Source of the DNA: Xenorhabdus mauleonii
GTDB taxonomy: Bacteria > Pseudomonadota > Gammaproteobacteria > Enterobacterales > Enterobacteriaceae
Reading direction: 5' to 3'
Length of the DNA stretch: 64,000 nucleotides
Assembly: GCF_900113945.1 (NCBI RefSeq)
Contig: NZ_FORG01000012.1
Span: 1 to 64,000, forward strand
Position 1 is the stretch's first letter; every line of letters begins with the position of its first letter. The notes under the pieces were generated by a model. The model was not told the origin of the DNA, ran no database searches, and saw only the letters and a program-made list of their open reading frames with translations. Shown here piece by piece: positions 1 through 9,388 of the stretch. The position numbers and the translations under genes were made by a program.

Positions 1-12
1 ACTCTTCAAGAC
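1..12 (-). rRNA. First bases of 16S rRNA (partial)
   Basis: On the minus strand the window ends with CTTGAAGAGT, which matches the conserved 5' end of mature 16S rRNA (about the first 12 bases). The rest lies beyond the left edge. The complete rrn leader immediately upstream supports the call. The exact mature 5' end is an estimate. Confidence 0.6.
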
Positions 13-82
13 TTTTTTAATCTTTTCGCCTTTCGGCGTTGGATAGTGTCTTGCGAGTGCCCACACAGATTGTCTGATTCAG

Positions 83-94
83 TTGTTAAAGAGC
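83..94 (-). promoter_or_regulatory. rRNA antitermination boxA in rrn leader
   Basis: The minus strand reads GCTCTTTAACAA, the canonical boxA of rRNA leaders. It is followed by the conserved leader text CAGACAATCTGTGTGGGCAC. In E. coli boxA loads the NusB/NusE antitermination complex onto RNA polymerase. Confidence 0.85.
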
Positions 95-134
95 GGGGCA
101 ACCGGGAAGTTTGTTCCGGGTTGCGAGGCTGCGT

Positions 135-162
135 ATCTTACGCTTTTCGCCTCCGGAGTCAA
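135..162 (-). promoter_or_regulatory. rRNA operon promoter P2
   Basis: The minus strand carries TTGACT (-35, 157-162), a 16-bp spacer and TAAGAT (-10, 135-140), about 95 bp downstream of P1. This is the normal P2 position in enterobacterial rrn operons. Confidence 0.75.
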
Positions 163-233
163 GCGTTTATTTTCGCTTTTCTCCGACTGCCCTCGGCGGC
201 TTGCTTCAGCTCAGCGTCGGTCAGTGGTGGCGC

Positions 234-285
234 ATTATAGGGAGTTTTACGGATGTGACAATAGTTTTTTTTGAAAAAAATGCCA
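234..285 (-). promoter_or_regulatory. rRNA operon promoter P1 with UP element
   Basis: The minus strand carries TTGTCA (-35, 256-261), a 16-bp spacer and TATAAT (-10, 234-239), followed by GCGCCACCACTGAC. This is essentially the E. coli rrn P1 core and start region. A-tract DNA directly upstream (about 262-285) looks like the UP element contacted by the RNA polymerase alpha subunits. Confidence 0.88.
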
Positions 286-342
286 ACCGTTCAAATATCC
301 CGCAAAAACACCTAATTTGATGTATTTTCGACCCACAATAAA

Positions 343-372
343 GAAAAAAGAGGTGCTTTTTGCACCCCTTTT
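343..372 (-). terminator. Rho-independent terminator of clpB
   Basis: On the minus strand a GGGGTGC / GCACCTC stem with an AAAAA loop is followed by a T run, about 50 bp after the clpB stop codon. It separates clpB from the rRNA promoters. Confidence 0.8.
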
Positions 373-418
373 CATCTAAAGACATCTTTTTATACTGCGG
401 ACAATTTAAGAAACTCTT

Positions 419-2992
419 TTATTGTCTTGCAACAATACGATCGTTTTCTAGGTCCAGCGTTACTAATTTGCCAGGAATCAATGTGCCAGAAAGAATTTGT
501 TGAGCCAGAGGATTTTCAATCTCTTGTTGGATTGCTCGTTTTAACGGGCGAGCACCATAAACAGGATCAAAACCCGCTTCGCTCAATTTTTCCAATGCAC
601 TGGAAGTCATAACGACTTGATAGCCACGTTCTTCTAAACGACGATACAAACGTTGCAACTGGATATCCGCAATGGATACCAAATGTTCTTTTCCTAATGG
701 GTGGAACACGACAACTTCATCAACACGGTTAATGAACTCAGGCCTGAAGTGGTGACCAACAACTTCCATCGCCATATTTTTCATTCCCGTATAATCCAGT
801 GCCCCAAAACGTTCTTGGATCATATCCGAACCTAAGTTAGAAGTCATAATCACAACTGTATTACGAAAATCAACCGTTCTTCCCTGGCCATCAGTCAAAC
901 GGCCATCATCCAATACCTGCAACAATATATTGAAAACATCTGGATGCGCTTTCTCTACTTCATCCAGCAAAATGACTGAATAAGGGCGGCGACGCACGGC
1001 CTCTGTCAAATATCCCCCTTCTTCATATCCTACATATCCTGGAGGCGCACCCACCAGCCTTGAAACGGAGTGTTTTTCCATAAATTCCGACATGTCGATA
1101 CGCACCATGGCGTCATCGCTGTCGAACAGGAAATTAGCCAGCGCCTTGCACAGTTCTGTTTTACCTACCCCTGTTGGCCCCAAGAACATGAAAGAACCAA
1201 TCGGACGATTAGGATCAGACAACCCAGCTCGGCTACGACGAATTGCATTTGATACGGCATCCACAGCCTCATTCTGGCCAATCACGCGTTTGTGCAGCTC
1301 TTGTTCCATACGCAGCAATTTATCTTTTTCGCTTTCCAACATTCTGGATACAGGGATTCCAGTCCAGCGAGCAAGTATTTCAGCGATTTCTGCATCCGTC
1401 ACTTTATTGCGCAGCAGTTTCATATGGCGACTTTCTGTTGCTGTTGCCATTCCCAACCGCTTTTCCAGTTCCGGAATTTTTCCGTATTGAATTTCAGACA
1501 TTTTCGCCAAGTCGCCACTACGACGGGCTTTTTCTAATTCAATGCGCGCATTTTCTAACTCAGCTTTAATATTCTGAGTGCCACTGAGTTCTGCTTTTTC
1601 TGCTTTCCACTCTTCTTCCAGTTCAGAGTATTCACGTTCTTTTTCTGTTAATTCGTCATTTAGCATTTCCAGACGCTTTTTGCTGGCATCATCAGATTCT
1701 TTTTTCAATGCTTGTTGTTCAAGTTTTAATTGAATAACACGACGTTCCAGACGATCCAATGATTCAGGTTTAGAATCCATCTGCATACGCAGACTTGCCC
1801 CGGCCTCATCAATCAGGTCGATGGCTTTGTCCGGTAACATGCGGTCTGAGATATAGCGATGAGACAATGTTGCAGCGGCAACGATTGCCGGATCAGTGAT
1901 TTGTACATGATGATGCAGCTCATAACGTTCTTTAAGACCACGTAAAATAGCAATCGTGTCCTCAACGGTAGGCTCTGCCACATAAACTTTCTGGAAACGA
2001 CGCTCTAAAGCCGCATCTTTTTCAATGTATTGACGATATTCATCCAGTGTTGTTGCACCAACACAATGCAGTTCACCACGAGCCAAAGCAGGTTTCAGCA
2101 TATTACCGGCATCCATTGCACCTTCTGCTTTACCTGCGCCGACCATGGTATGTAATTCATCAATAAACAGGATGACAGAGCCTTCCTGTTTCGCGAGATC
2201 ATTCAAAACACCTTTCAAGCGTTCTTCAAATTCACCACGATATTTTGCACCAGCCAATAGCGCCCCCATATCAAGGGACAGAACTCTTTTGTTTTTGAGC
2301 CCTTCAGGAACTTCACCATTAACTATACGCTGTGCCAAACCTTCAACTATGGCTGTTTTCCCAACCCCGGGTTCACCAATAAGAACAGGGTTGTTTTTAG
2401 TCCGACGCTGCAATACCTGAATCGTGCGGCGGATTTCCTCGTCACGACCAATAACTGGGTCTAATTTGCCTTGTTCTGCACGTTCCGTCAGATCAATTGT
2501 ATATTTCTTTAATGCCTGACGCTGATCTTCTGCGCCTTGGTCATTCACTTTTTCACCACCGCGCATTTGTTCTATTGCCTTAGTGATTTTATCTTTTGTT
2601 GCACCAGCCGATTTCAGTATGTCACTTAATGTTCCACGCTCATCTATCGCTGCGAGAATGAAAAGCTCTGAGGAGATAAAGTTATCCCCTGATTTTTGCG
2701 CAAGCTTGTCACACAGATTTAAATAACGGCCCAGTTCATTGGATACCTGAACATCACCACCATTGCCCTCTACTTGCGGCAATCGGTCCAGGGCCTGATT
2801 AATTTGATTATTGATACTGCCCGTATCCACTCCTGCCGATGTCAACAGAGGACGAATGGAGCCCCCCTCTTGATTGAGCAACGCACTCATTAAATGGATG
2901 GGTTCTATGAATTGATTATCACGCCCTAATGCAAGGGATTGGGCGTCAGCGAGAGCAAGCTGGAATTTATTGGTAAGACGATCCAGACGCAT
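419..2992 (-). CDS. clpB: ClpB protein disaggregase (AAA+ ATPase)
   Basis: ClpB is a hexameric cytoplasmic Hsp100 chaperone that threads aggregated proteins through its pore together with DnaK/DnaJ/GrpE. The 857-residue product has the E. coli length. An N-terminal Clp repeat domain (about 1-145) is followed by NBD1 with Walker A GEPGVGKT (about 206-213), the long middle coiled coil (about 410-520) and NBD2 with Walker A GPTGVGKT (about 605) and Walker B VILLDE. The start has a strong GGAGG ribosome site. A heat-shock-type promoter lies upstream and a terminator follows. Gene order clpB-pgeF-rluD matches E. coli. Confidence 0.98.
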   Translation of the reverse strand: MRLDRLTNKFQLALADAQSLALGRDNQFIEPIHLMSALLNQEGGSIRPLLTSAGVDTGSINNQINQALDRLPQVEGNGGDVQVSNELGRYLNLCDKLAQKSGDNFISSELFILAAIDERGTLSDILKSAGATKDKITKAIEQMRGGEKVNDQGAEDQRQALKKYTIDLTERAEQGKLDPVIGRDEEIRRTIQVLQRRTKNNPVLIGEPGVGKTAIVEGLAQRIVNGEVPEGLKNKRVLSLDMGALLAGAKYRGEFEERLKGVLNDLAKQEGSVILFIDELHTMVGAGKAEGAMDAGNMLKPALARGELHCVGATTLDEYRQYIEKDAALERRFQKVYVAEPTVEDTIAILRGLKERYELHHHVQITDPAIVAAATLSHRYISDRMLPDKAIDLIDEAGASLRMQMDSKPESLDRLERRVIQLKLEQQALKKESDDASKKRLEMLNDELTEKEREYSELEEEWKAEKAELSGTQNIKAELENARIELEKARRSGDLAKMSEIQYGKIPELEKRLGMATATESRHMKLLRNKVTDAEIAEILARWTGIPVSRMLESEKDKLLRMEQELHKRVIGQNEAVDAVSNAIRRSRAGLSDPNRPIGSFMFLGPTGVGKTELCKALANFLFDSDDAMVRIDMSEFMEKHSVSRLVGAPPGYVGYEEGGYLTEAVRRRPYSVILLDEVEKAHPDVFNILLQVLDDGRLTDGQGRTVDFRNTVVIMTSNLGSDMIQERFGALDYTGMKNMAMEVVGHHFRPEFINRVDEVVVFHPLGKEHLVSIADIQLQRLYRRLEERGYQVVMTSSALEKLSEAGFDPVYGARPLKRAIQQEIENPLAQQILSGTLIPGKLVTLDLENDRIVARQ

Positions 2993-3031
2993 AACACCTC
3001 CAATACTGGTCAGAATTTGCTACTGGAGACT

Positions 3032-3059
3032 AGATAAGGTCATTCCTTAAATATTCAAG
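3032..3059 (-). promoter_or_regulatory. Probable sigma-32 heat-shock promoter of clpB
   Basis: On the minus strand CTTGAA (3054-3059) is separated by 14 bp from CCTTATCT (3032-3039). This resembles the sigma-32 consensus CTTGAAA-N(11-16)-CCCCATNT; the -10 is imperfect. E. coli clpB is transcribed by sigma-32, which supports the reading. Confidence 0.55.
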
Positions 3060-3121
3060 GCCTTCTGAAAAGTTAATTGGAAACTTACCGCTACACGCCA
3101 GAGATCGTCCTGGTCACTAGA

Positions 3122-3865
3122 TTATCGCAACCAAATTAAAGTTGCCATTCGTCCAGTATCACCATCACGACGATAGGAAAAAAACGTATTTTCCTCTGCA
3201 ACAGTGCATGCGGTGCCACCAAAAATGTCTGTTATTCCAAGAGACTGCAATTTTAATCTAGCCAGTAAATAAATATTTGCCAGATATTTATCACCATTTT
3301 TATCACCGCAAGGGGTGAAAGCTTGTTCCAAATCAGAGTTGGTTGCGATAAAGGCAGCCCTGACTTCACTGCCTACCTCAAAATTCTCTGGACCAATGGC
3401 TGGCCCCAACCAAGCTCGTATCATTTGAGGCTTTGCATTAAATTGGGAGACGGTATTCTCCAGTACTCCGGCACATAACCCACGCCACCCCGCATGGGCT
3501 GCCGCGACTTCATCTCCGGAAATACTGCAAAATAGAACAGGCAAGCAATCTGCTGTCATAACGGCACAAACTTGCCCTGGGGTATTTGTATAAACGGCAT
3601 CTGCCTGATTATTTTCCAGAGGTTGACCATTGAGGGTAACAACGCGTGTTCCGTGTACTTGCTCCAGCCAAATTGGCTGTTGTGGTAGTTGAGCGTATTC
3701 AACCAAAAGTTTTCGATTTCGCTCTACACATTCCGGCTCGTCTCCAACATGGCTTCCCAGATTAAGACTATCATAGGGTGGGAGGCTTGCACCTCCCATA
3801 CGAGTTGAACTACAAGCACCAACATTCTCAGGTTGTGGCCAATCAGGAAAAATCAGTGATGTCAT
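3122..3865 (-). CDS. pgeF: PgeF (YfiH/DUF152), peptidoglycan editing factor
   Basis: This is a member of the YfiH/LACC1 family of copper- or zinc-binding multifunctional purine nucleosidase/laccase-like proteins. In E. coli PgeF keeps wrongly incorporated amino acids out of peptidoglycan stems. The 247-residue product carries the family motifs TADCLPVLF and AAHAGWRGLCAG, which hold the metal-binding Cys and His, and SYRRDGDTGRMA near the C terminus. It starts 4 bp after the rluD stop, so the two genes are probably cotranscribed, as in E. coli. Confidence 0.93.
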   Translation of the reverse strand: MTSLIFPDWPQPENVGACSSTRMGGASLPPYDSLNLGSHVGDEPECVERNRKLLVEYAQLPQQPIWLEQVHGTRVVTLNGQPLENNQADAVYTNTPGQVCAVMTADCLPVLFCSISGDEVAAAHAGWRGLCAGVLENTVSQFNAKPQMIRAWLGPAIGPENFEVGSEVRAAFIATNSDLEQAFTPCGDKNGDKYLANIYLLARLKLQSLGITDIFGGTACTVAEENTFFSYRRDGDTGRMATLIWLR

Positions 3866-3869
3866 TTAT

Positions 3870-4847
3870 CTACCAATCCATTTCATCTTTGAAAGTTTCA
3901 GCGTCTGCTTTCATTACTTCAATCAATCGAACCATGTCATCCGGTAATGGAGCATGCCATTCCATTTCAATGCCAGAGATCGGATGGTAAAGGCGTAACA
4001 TGGTGGCATGCAATGCCTGACGGTCAAAGTTGCGCATTACTTCGCGAAATTCATCTGAAGCGCCTTTTAAGGGACGAGGACGCCCGCCGTACAGGGGATC
4101 ACCAACCAAAGGATGTTTGATATGTGCCATATGTACACGAATCTGATGTGTCCTGCCCGTTTCCAGACGCAAGCGCAAACGAGTGTGCGCGCGAAAATGC
4201 TCCATAACCCGATAATGGGTAACGGCGGGTTTCCCCATAGGATGTACAGACATGTGCGTTCGTTTGGTCGGATGACGAGAAATAGGCTCTTCAACCATTC
4301 CCCCCGCAGTCATGCATCCCAAAGCAATAGCCTCATATTCACGGGTGATTTCACGCAATTGCAGAGATTCCACCAAGCGAGTTTGCGCTGGTACAGTTTT
4401 AGCTACAACCATTAATCCCGTCGTATCTTTATCAAGGCGATGGACGATACCTGCACGCGGTACATCCGCAATTTCAGGATAACGGTATAATAGGGCATTC
4501 AATATTGTGCCATCAGGATTGCCTGCTCCCGGATGAACCACCAAATCACGTGGTTTATTGATTACCAAAATGTCATCATCTTCGTAGACGATATTCAGTT
4601 CTATATTCTGAGGTTCCCAACGCGAGTCTTCTTCAATGATAGCATCAATGGCAATTTCTTCACCGCCCAGGACTTTTTCTTTGGGTTTGCTAATTAATTT
4701 GCCATTAACTTGAACTTTATTATCCAAGATCCACTCTTTTATACGTGATCTTGAATAGTCGGGAAACAATTCAGCTAATGCTTGATCTAAACGTTGACCA
4801 AGCTGAGATTCAGCGACTGTTGCGTTAAGTCGGATTTGTTGTGCCAT
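3870..4847 (-). CDS. rluD: RluD, 23S rRNA pseudouridine synthase (1911/1915/1917)
   Basis: RluD converts three uridines in helix 69 of 23S rRNA to pseudouridine and is needed for normal ribosome assembly and termination. The 325-residue protein is within one residue of the E. coli enzyme. An N-terminal S4 RNA-binding domain (about 18-80) precedes the catalytic domain with HRLDKDTTGL, whose Asp is the nucleophile, and the RTHQIRVH motif. It is divergent from bamD and is followed closely by pgeF. Confidence 0.97.
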   Translation of the reverse strand: MAQQIRLNATVAESQLGQRLDQALAELFPDYSRSRIKEWILDNKVQVNGKLISKPKEKVLGGEEIAIDAIIEEDSRWEPQNIELNIVYEDDDILVINKPRDLVVHPGAGNPDGTILNALLYRYPEIADVPRAGIVHRLDKDTTGLMVVAKTVPAQTRLVESLQLREITREYEAIALGCMTAGGMVEEPISRHPTKRTHMSVHPMGKPAVTHYRVMEHFRAHTRLRLRLETGRTHQIRVHMAHIKHPLVGDPLYGGRPRPLKGASDEFREVMRNFDRQALHATMLRLYHPISGIEMEWHAPLPDDMVRLIEVMKADAETFKDEMDW

Positions 4848-4875
4848 ATATAACTTCTATATTTTACGTTGAGTT

Positions 4876-4903
4876 TTGACGGCGAAGCCGTTTCATTTAA
4901 AAT
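4876..4903 (+). promoter_or_regulatory. Candidate sigma-70 promoter of bamD
   Basis: TTGACG (4876-4881), a 16-bp spacer and TAAAAT (4898-4903) lie about 80 bp upstream of the bamD start in the divergent rluD/bamD intergenic region. Confidence 0.5.
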
Positions 4904-4985
4904 AGTGTGCTATTGTAACCCTATATTTTGCCGGGAGCTTCATGGACAGTCTCCCAGAAAACACTCAGAGGATAATCAACACGTG

Positions 4986-5717
4986 ATGATTCGCATGAAA
5001 TATCTGGTGGCAGCGACCACATTGAGCCTGGTTTTATCTGGATGCTCCAGCAATAAGGATGCTGTTCCTGACATCCCGCCATCTCAAATTTATTCAACCG
5101 CGCAGGAAAAACTGCAAGAAGGTAACTATAAAGTGGCTATCAAGCAATTAGAATCTCTTGATACCCGTTATCCTTTTGGTCCTTACTCTCAGCAAGTTCA
5201 GCTTGATTTGATATATGCCTACTACAAATCTGCTGAATTTCCACTGGCACTTGCATCCATTGATCGTTTCATGCGTTTGAATCCAACCCATCCAAACATT
5301 GATTATGTGTTATATATGCGTGGATTGGTATCACAAGCTTTGGATGATAGTGCCCTACAGGGCTTTTTCGGCATTGACCGTTCAGATCGCGATCCTGAAC
5401 ATGCCCGTGCCGCATTCCGTGATTTCAATCAGCTCGTCAGCTATTATCCAAATAGCAAATATTCTGCCGATTCCGTTCAACGTTTAGTATTCCTCAAAGA
5501 ACGTTTAGCCAAATATGAGCTTGCTGTCGTGAAGTATTACACTAAGCGCAGCGCTTATGTGGCTGTTGTCAACCGAGTAGAGCAGATGCTGCGAGATTAT
5601 CCTGACGCTCCAGCAACACGGGAAGCACTGCCTTATATGGAATCAGCCTACAAAAAGCTTGGTCTTTCAGCTGAAGCAGATAAGGTAGCACAACTTATTA
5701 CAGCGAATCCTCTTTAA
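4986..5717 (+). CDS. bamD: BamD, outer-membrane assembly lipoprotein
   Basis: BamD is the essential lipoprotein of the BAM complex that inserts beta-barrel proteins into the outer membrane with BamA. I chose the ATG at 4986 because it gives the MIRMKYL N terminus matching E. coli BamD, a 17-residue signal peptide and the lipobox LSGC. An adjacent in-frame GTG at 4983 is possible. The longer upstream frame would bury the signal peptide. The mature part (243 residues in total) consists of TPR repeats, for example [17 protein letters not shown] and [18 protein letters not shown] strong terminator follows. Confidence 0.96.
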   Translation: MIRMKYLVAATTLSLVLSGCSSNKDAVPDIPPSQIYSTAQEKLQEGNYKVAIKQLESLDTRYPFGPYSQQVQLDLIYAYYKSAEFPLALASIDRFMRLNPTHPNIDYVLYMRGLVSQALDDSALQGFFGIDRSDRDPEHARAAFRDFNQLVSYYPNSKYSADSVQRLVFLKERLAKYELAVVKYYTKRSAYVAVVNRVEQMLRDYPDAPATREALPYMESAYKKLGLSAEADKVAQLITANPL

Positions 5718-5755
5718 AATCCGGCTACCTAGCTATATAAGCTTTGGATATGATC

Positions 5756-5787
5756 AAAAACAGCAGCCATTTGGCTGCTGTTTTTTT
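5756..5787 (+). terminator. Rho-independent terminator of bamD
   Basis: The hairpin CAGCAGCCA-TTT-GGCTGCTG is followed by seven T residues, about 40 bp after the bamD stop. Confidence 0.9.
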
Positions 5788-6050
5788 GTGCTGAATTTAA
5801 TTGTTATCAGACTTGGGCCCTTGCCTTTTTGTTGTTTTTTTATCCCATTCAGACAAGAAACCAAGGACATGTACGTTATGCTTTTTTAAAATTCTCGCAC
5901 CAAAAATAACTAACAATGAGCAATTATCACTGATTTTTATAATACCATAACTGACCGATAATGACGCATAATTCCCCACTTAGCAACAAATATTCTCCAT
6001 AACTTTTTTGAGCATCACAGTTCTGTCACTAACTTCCAAAATCACCCGAT

Positions 6051-6095
6051 AAAAGTGATTTAGATCATTCTTTTTACGCCAAAGAGCGGTATGCT
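6051..6095 (+). promoter_or_regulatory. CRP-like site and promoter of raiA
   Basis: The stretch 5788-6135 holds no credible gene. At 6055-6068 GTGA-N6-TCAT sits in a palindrome close to the CRP consensus TGTGA-N6-TCACA. A TATGCT -10 lies at 6090-6095, so transcription should begin near 6102. That places the CRP site centre (6061.5) about 41 bp upstream, the class II activator position. This suggests raiA is induced under carbon limitation; it is an inference from spacing. Confidence 0.55.
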
Positions 6096-6135
6096 GAATT
6101 CATCGAAGACGGAGCAACATTCAAGAGGTAACTAT

Positions 6136-6468
6136 ATGTTAGTAAACATTACCAGCAAACAAATGGAAATTACCCCCGCAATTCGTAGCCATGTGGAAGA
6201 CCGTCTAAATAAGTTGGGCAAATGGCAAGTCAATCTAATTAATCCACATATCGTACTCTCAAAAGAACCGCAAGGATTTCTGGTTGATGCCACTATTGGT
6301 ACGCCAAACGGAACATTGGTTGCCAGTGCCAAACATGAAGATATGTATGCGGCTATTAACGAGCTATTAGCGAAATTAGAGCGTCAGCTCAATAAAGTGC
6401 AACACAAGTCTGAGGCTCGCCGCGCAGATAATAGTGTGAAAGATTCCAATCTCAATCTGGAAGTATAA
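6136..6468 (+). CDS. raiA: RaiA (YfiA), ribosome-associated inhibitor / hibernation factor
   Basis: RaiA binds the 30S decoding channel of idle 70S ribosomes in stationary phase or cold and keeps them as inactive monomers. The 110-residue product begins [20 protein letters not shown] and matches the E. coli HPF/RaiA family along its whole length, including [14 protein letters not shown] and [20 protein letters not shown]. The ATG at 6136 has an AGAGG site 7 bp upstream. An in-frame start at 6091 would add 15 unrelated residues. A terminator follows at 6489. Confidence 0.96.
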   Translation: MLVNITSKQMEITPAIRSHVEDRLNKLGKWQVNLINPHIVLSKEPQGFLVDATIGTPNGTLVASAKHEDMYAAINELLAKLERQLNKVQHKSEARRADNSVKDSNLNLEV

Positions 6469-6488
6469 TCATACGTTATTCCATTCCT

Positions 6489-6513
6489 AACGCGCTCAAT
6501 GAGCGCGTTTTTA
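6489..6513 (+). terminator. Rho-independent terminator of raiA
   Basis: AACGCGCTC-AAT-GAGCGCGTT followed by a T run, 20 bp after the raiA stop. Confidence 0.9.
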
Positions 6514-6585
6514 TATTTTGTCTATAAACAAAATATCCAGCAAAGCTGCGATGATGTGAAAAATGAAAGAAGCAAAAGCCTTCTG

Positions 6586-6614
6586 TTGACACTCATCTCT
6601 AAATAGGTTAATTA
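6586..6614 (+). promoter_or_regulatory. Promoter of the pheL-pheA attenuator unit
   Basis: A perfect -35 hexamer TTGACA (6586-6591), a 17-bp spacer and TAATTA (6609-6614) lie about 45 bp upstream of the leader peptide start. The -10 is weak, so the position is moderately certain. Confidence 0.55.
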
Positions 6615-6657
6615 AAGTACATTATTGAAATCATAAATTAATGTGCAAACAAACCAA

Positions 6658-6723
6658 ATGACTAACACTTTGTCTTTCTTATTTTTCTTTTTTACCTTCC
6701 CACGAGGAGGCTTTTTTGTTTGA
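6658..6723 (+). CDS. pheL: PheL, pheA operon leader peptide
   Basis: This short frame encodes 21 residues, MTNTLSFLFFFFTFPRGGFFV, too long to be chance because 8 of them are Phe. It sits where pheL sits in E. coli. Ribosome stalling on the Phe codons when Phe-tRNA is scarce should favour the antiterminator and allow pheA transcription. The E. coli peptide as I recall it ends at ...TFP after 15 residues. Here it runs six codons further, through the GGAGG segment that forms the antiterminator. No strong ribosome site is visible, as is common for leader peptides. Confidence 0.85.
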   Translation: MTNTLSFLFFFFTFPRGGFFV

Positions 6724-6742
6724 GAAGAAAGATAGACAGACG

Positions 6743-6778
6743 AACAAAAAAACCTCCCTAGCAACGGGAGGTTTTTTT
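6743..6778 (+). terminator. pheA attenuator (terminator/antiterminator)
   Basis: AACCTCCC (6751-6758) and GGGAGGTT (6766-6773) form a stem followed by a T run: the terminator. The alternative antiterminator pairs GGAGGCTTTTTTGTT inside pheL (about 6706-6720) with AACAAAAAAACCTCC (6743-6757). The two structures are mutually exclusive, the hallmark of transcription attenuation. Confidence 0.88.
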
Positions 6779-6862
6779 GTTTTACAGGCCATATTCATAT
6801 CCACAATACGCAAGCTATCCCACAACAAGCTATGCCCATAATAAGAATGTCAGGAACATACT

Positions 6863-8017
6863 ATGGAACAAGATTTAGTTAATTTACGAGAACAAATTAG
6901 TAGTATTGATGCAGAGCTACTGGATTTGCTTGCCAAACGCCGCCAATTGGCGAGCAGTATCGCCCAGACCAAACTGCTTGACCATCGCCCTATCCGAGAT
7001 AAAAATCGTGAACGAGAGCTATTGAATGTACTAATCGCTAAAGGTAAAAACCGTGGATTAGACGGATTCTATATTACACGGCTATTCCAGATGATCATTG
7101 AGGACTCAGTTCTCACTCAACAAGCACTGTTACAGCAGCATCTGAATCAAACCCCTTACGATTCCGCCCGTATTACGTTTCTGGGCCCAAAAGGTTCCTA
7201 TTCCCATATCGCCGCCCGCCAATTTGCCGCCCGCCACTTTAATCAGTTAATTGAATGCAGCTGCCACAAATTCGCGGATATTTTTTCATTGGTTGAAATT
7301 GGCCAAGCCGATTACGGCATTTTGCCGCTGGAAAATACCAGTTCTGGGGCAATAAATGAAGTTTATGACCTATTGCAACATACGCCTTTATCCCTCGTCG
7401 GGGAAATGACCCTGCCGATAAATCACTGTTTATTAGTCACTGAACAGACTGATATCTCCAGAATAAAAACGGTTTATAGCCATTCTCAACCTTTCCAGCA
7501 ATGTAACCAATATCTCAATAAATACCCTCACTGGAATATTATTTATTGTGAAAGTACGGCTGCTGCCATGCAGAAAGTAGATGAACTCAACTCGCCGGAA
7601 GTGGCTGCACTCGGTAGTGAAGCTGGTGGTGCCCTTTATGGGTTACACGTTCTAGAAAATAATCTGGCAAACCAGCAAGACAACAGCACTCGCTTTATTG
7701 TTGTGGCTCGTAAATCTATTGATGTATCGGAGCAAGTTCCGGCCAAAACCACGTTTATTATGTCAACAGGGCAGCAAGCTGGGGCTTTGGTTGATGCGCT
7801 CATGATTCTGAAAAAACATGATATTGTCATGAGAAAACTGGAATCCCGCCCGATAAATGGCAAGCCGTGGGAAGAAATGTTTTATATTGATGTACAAGAC
7901 AATCTTCGCTCCATGAATTTGCAACAAGCCCTTAAAGAATTGACAGAAATTACCCACTTTTTGAAAGTTCTGGGGTGCTATCCATCAGAAAATGTCGTTC
8001 CTATCGATCCCATTTAA
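6863..8017 (+). CDS. pheA: PheA, chorismate mutase / prephenate dehydratase
   Basis: This bifunctional enzyme turns chorismate into prephenate and then phenylpyruvate, the branch to phenylalanine. The 384-residue product has the AroQ-type chorismate mutase helices (about 1-90), the prephenate dehydratase domain starting [12 protein letters not shown] (about 103), and a C-terminal ACT-type regulatory domain with the [17 protein letters not shown] motif (about 325-345) that binds Phe for feedback inhibition. It is preceded by pheL and its attenuator. In E. coli it lies next to tyrA; here pepT and an AbgT-family gene separate them. Confidence 0.97.
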   Translation: MEQDLVNLREQISSIDAELLDLLAKRRQLASSIAQTKLLDHRPIRDKNRERELLNVLIAKGKNRGLDGFYITRLFQMIIEDSVLTQQALLQQHLNQTPYDSARITFLGPKGSYSHIAARQFAARHFNQLIECSCHKFADIFSLVEIGQADYGILPLENTSSGAINEVYDLLQHTPLSLVGEMTLPINHCLLVTEQTDISRIKTVYSHSQPFQQCNQYLNKYPHWNIIYCESTAAAMQKVDELNSPEVAALGSEAGGALYGLHVLENNLANQQDNSTRFIVVARKSIDVSEQVPAKTTFIMSTGQQAGALVDALMILKKHDIVMRKLESRPINGKPWEEMFYIDVQDNLRSMNLQQALKELTEITHFLKVLGCYPSENVVPIDPI

Positions 8018-8035
8018 CTCTCTGATCGCATCGGA

Positions 8036-8053
8036 GGCGGGAGCACTCCCGCC
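8036..8053. other. Intergenic hairpin between pheA and pepT
   Basis: GGCGGGAG and the following CCCGCC form a short GC-rich stem 18 bp after pheA. No T run follows, so it may be a weak or Rho-assisted terminator for the convergent pheA and pepT. Confidence 0.4.
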
Positions 8054-8125
8054 ATCCTCTTACAGCACCGTACGCAGGCGCCATATACTGCGCTTCTGCT
8101 AACGCGGACCATTACAGATAATTGG

Positions 8126-9358
8126 TTATTTTTGCCCAACTAAACGGCAAATCGTCTCTGAAACCAAATAACTTTTCTCGAAAGAACGGATTGGTAAGAA
8201 TTCAAAACGTGAATGGAAGTTCAGGGCCCCCGTAAAATAGTTGGGTGTCAGAACACCGCGAGCGGATAACGCAGAACCATCCGTACCACCGCGCATTGGA
8301 ATAACATTAGGCTCAACATCTTGTACTTTCAGTGCATCGAAAATTAAATCAATGGCAGTACGGTCATCACCGAGCGAATCACTGATGTTGCTGTACACAT
8401 CTTCAATTTTGAAATCGATTTTCGCACGTGGGTGGCGTGCTCTGATAAGTTCAATTGCTTCACCGATATAACGTTTACGCGCATCGAAGCTTGTACGATC
8501 AAAGTCACGAATTGCCATTTTGATTTTTGCGTTATCTGGGTTAGCAACCAAGTCAGTGACATAGAAATAACCTTCGCGGTGCTCTGTGTGCTCTGGCGTA
8601 TCAAAGCGGTCAAAGCAGCCAATAAAGTCATGTGCCACCCGAATTGGGTTTAACATTACATTCTTTGCTGACATTGGATGTGCGGTCACGCCTTTAATAG
8701 TGACTTCAATGGAAGCCGCATTAAAGGTTTCATAAACCACTTCACCTAGCGCACAACAGTCAATGGTGTAAGCAAAATCGACTTTAAAACGTGACAGATC
8801 CATGATTTTAGAGCCACGCAGGCCAATTTCCTCATCAGGAACAAATGCAACGTAGATATCGCCACAATCAAAATCGGCATTTTGCAGTTTATCCATTAAT
8901 TCCATTACGACAGTGACTGCTGCTTTGTTATCTGCCCCCAGCACGCTGGTGCCGTCACTGAAAATGATCTCTTCACCAATATATGGAGCTGCTTCTGGAT
9001 GCTCATCCGCTTTAAACCACACGTCTTCTTGTATGTTCAAGCACAAATCTTTGCCTTCATACTTTAAAGTTTGCGGCTTGATAACGGGTGAAAGCCCCAC
9101 ATCAACGGTATCTAAGTGAGTGACAAAACCAATTTTTGGAGCTGATGGTTTATTCCCCGGACGAACTGCATACAAAATAGCGTGCTCATCGATATAAATG
9201 TCTGTTAAACCATAGGTTTCAAGTTCTTTGGCCAAAAGTTTTGCAAGGTCACGCTGCCCTTCCGTACTTGGGACGACCGTGCTCGCGGAATTGCTTTGGC
9301 TTTCAATCGCAAGGTAACGAAAAAAACGCTGTTCAAGTTGTTTGCCTAATTCATTCAT
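8126..9358 (-). CDS. pepT: PepT, tripeptide aminopeptidase (peptidase T)
   Basis: Peptidase T is a cytoplasmic M20 zinc enzyme that removes the N-terminal residue of tripeptides. The 410-residue product has the family features: THLDTVD (zinc ligand His), GADNKAA, PDEEIG (catalytic Glu) and the C-terminal GGTDGSALSARG segment. The ATG is preceded by AGGAGG. The upstream neighbour on the same strand, 30 bp away, is an AbgT-family transporter, so the pair probably takes up and hydrolyses small peptides or acyl-amino acids. Confidence 0.96.
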   Translation of the reverse strand: MNELGKQLEQRFFRYLAIESQSNSASTVVPSTEGQRDLAKLLAKELETYGLTDIYIDEHAILYAVRPGNKPSAPKIGFVTHLDTVDVGLSPVIKPQTLKYEGKDLCLNIQEDVWFKADEHPEAAPYIGEEIIFSDGTSVLGADNKAAVTVVMELMDKLQNADFDCGDIYVAFVPDEEIGLRGSKIMDLSRFKVDFAYTIDCCALGEVVYETFNAASIEVTIKGVTAHPMSAKNVMLNPIRVAHDFIGCFDRFDTPEHTEHREGYFYVTDLVANPDNAKIKMAIRDFDRTSFDARKRYIGEAIELIRARHPRAKIDFKIEDVYSNISDSLGDDRTAIDLIFDALKVQDVEPNVIPMRGGTDGSALSARGVLTPNYFTGALNFHSRFEFLPIRSFEKSYLVSETICRLVGQK

Positions 9359-9388
9359 TTTTTTATTCCTCCTTACTATACAGCCCGA

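Noticed and set aside
46-320. Overlapping plus-strand frames at the left end
   Set aside because: They lie in the rRNA promoter and leader region and have no protein-like features.
4869-4985. N-terminal extension of the bamD frame
   Set aside because: It would place 39 polar residues before the lipoprotein signal peptide; the start at 4986 gives a normal lipobox.
5797-5979. 60-codon minus-strand frame in the bamD-raiA gap
   Set aside because: No ribosome site, no recognisable family, and it begins at the bamD terminator; chance frame or an unrecognisable remnant.
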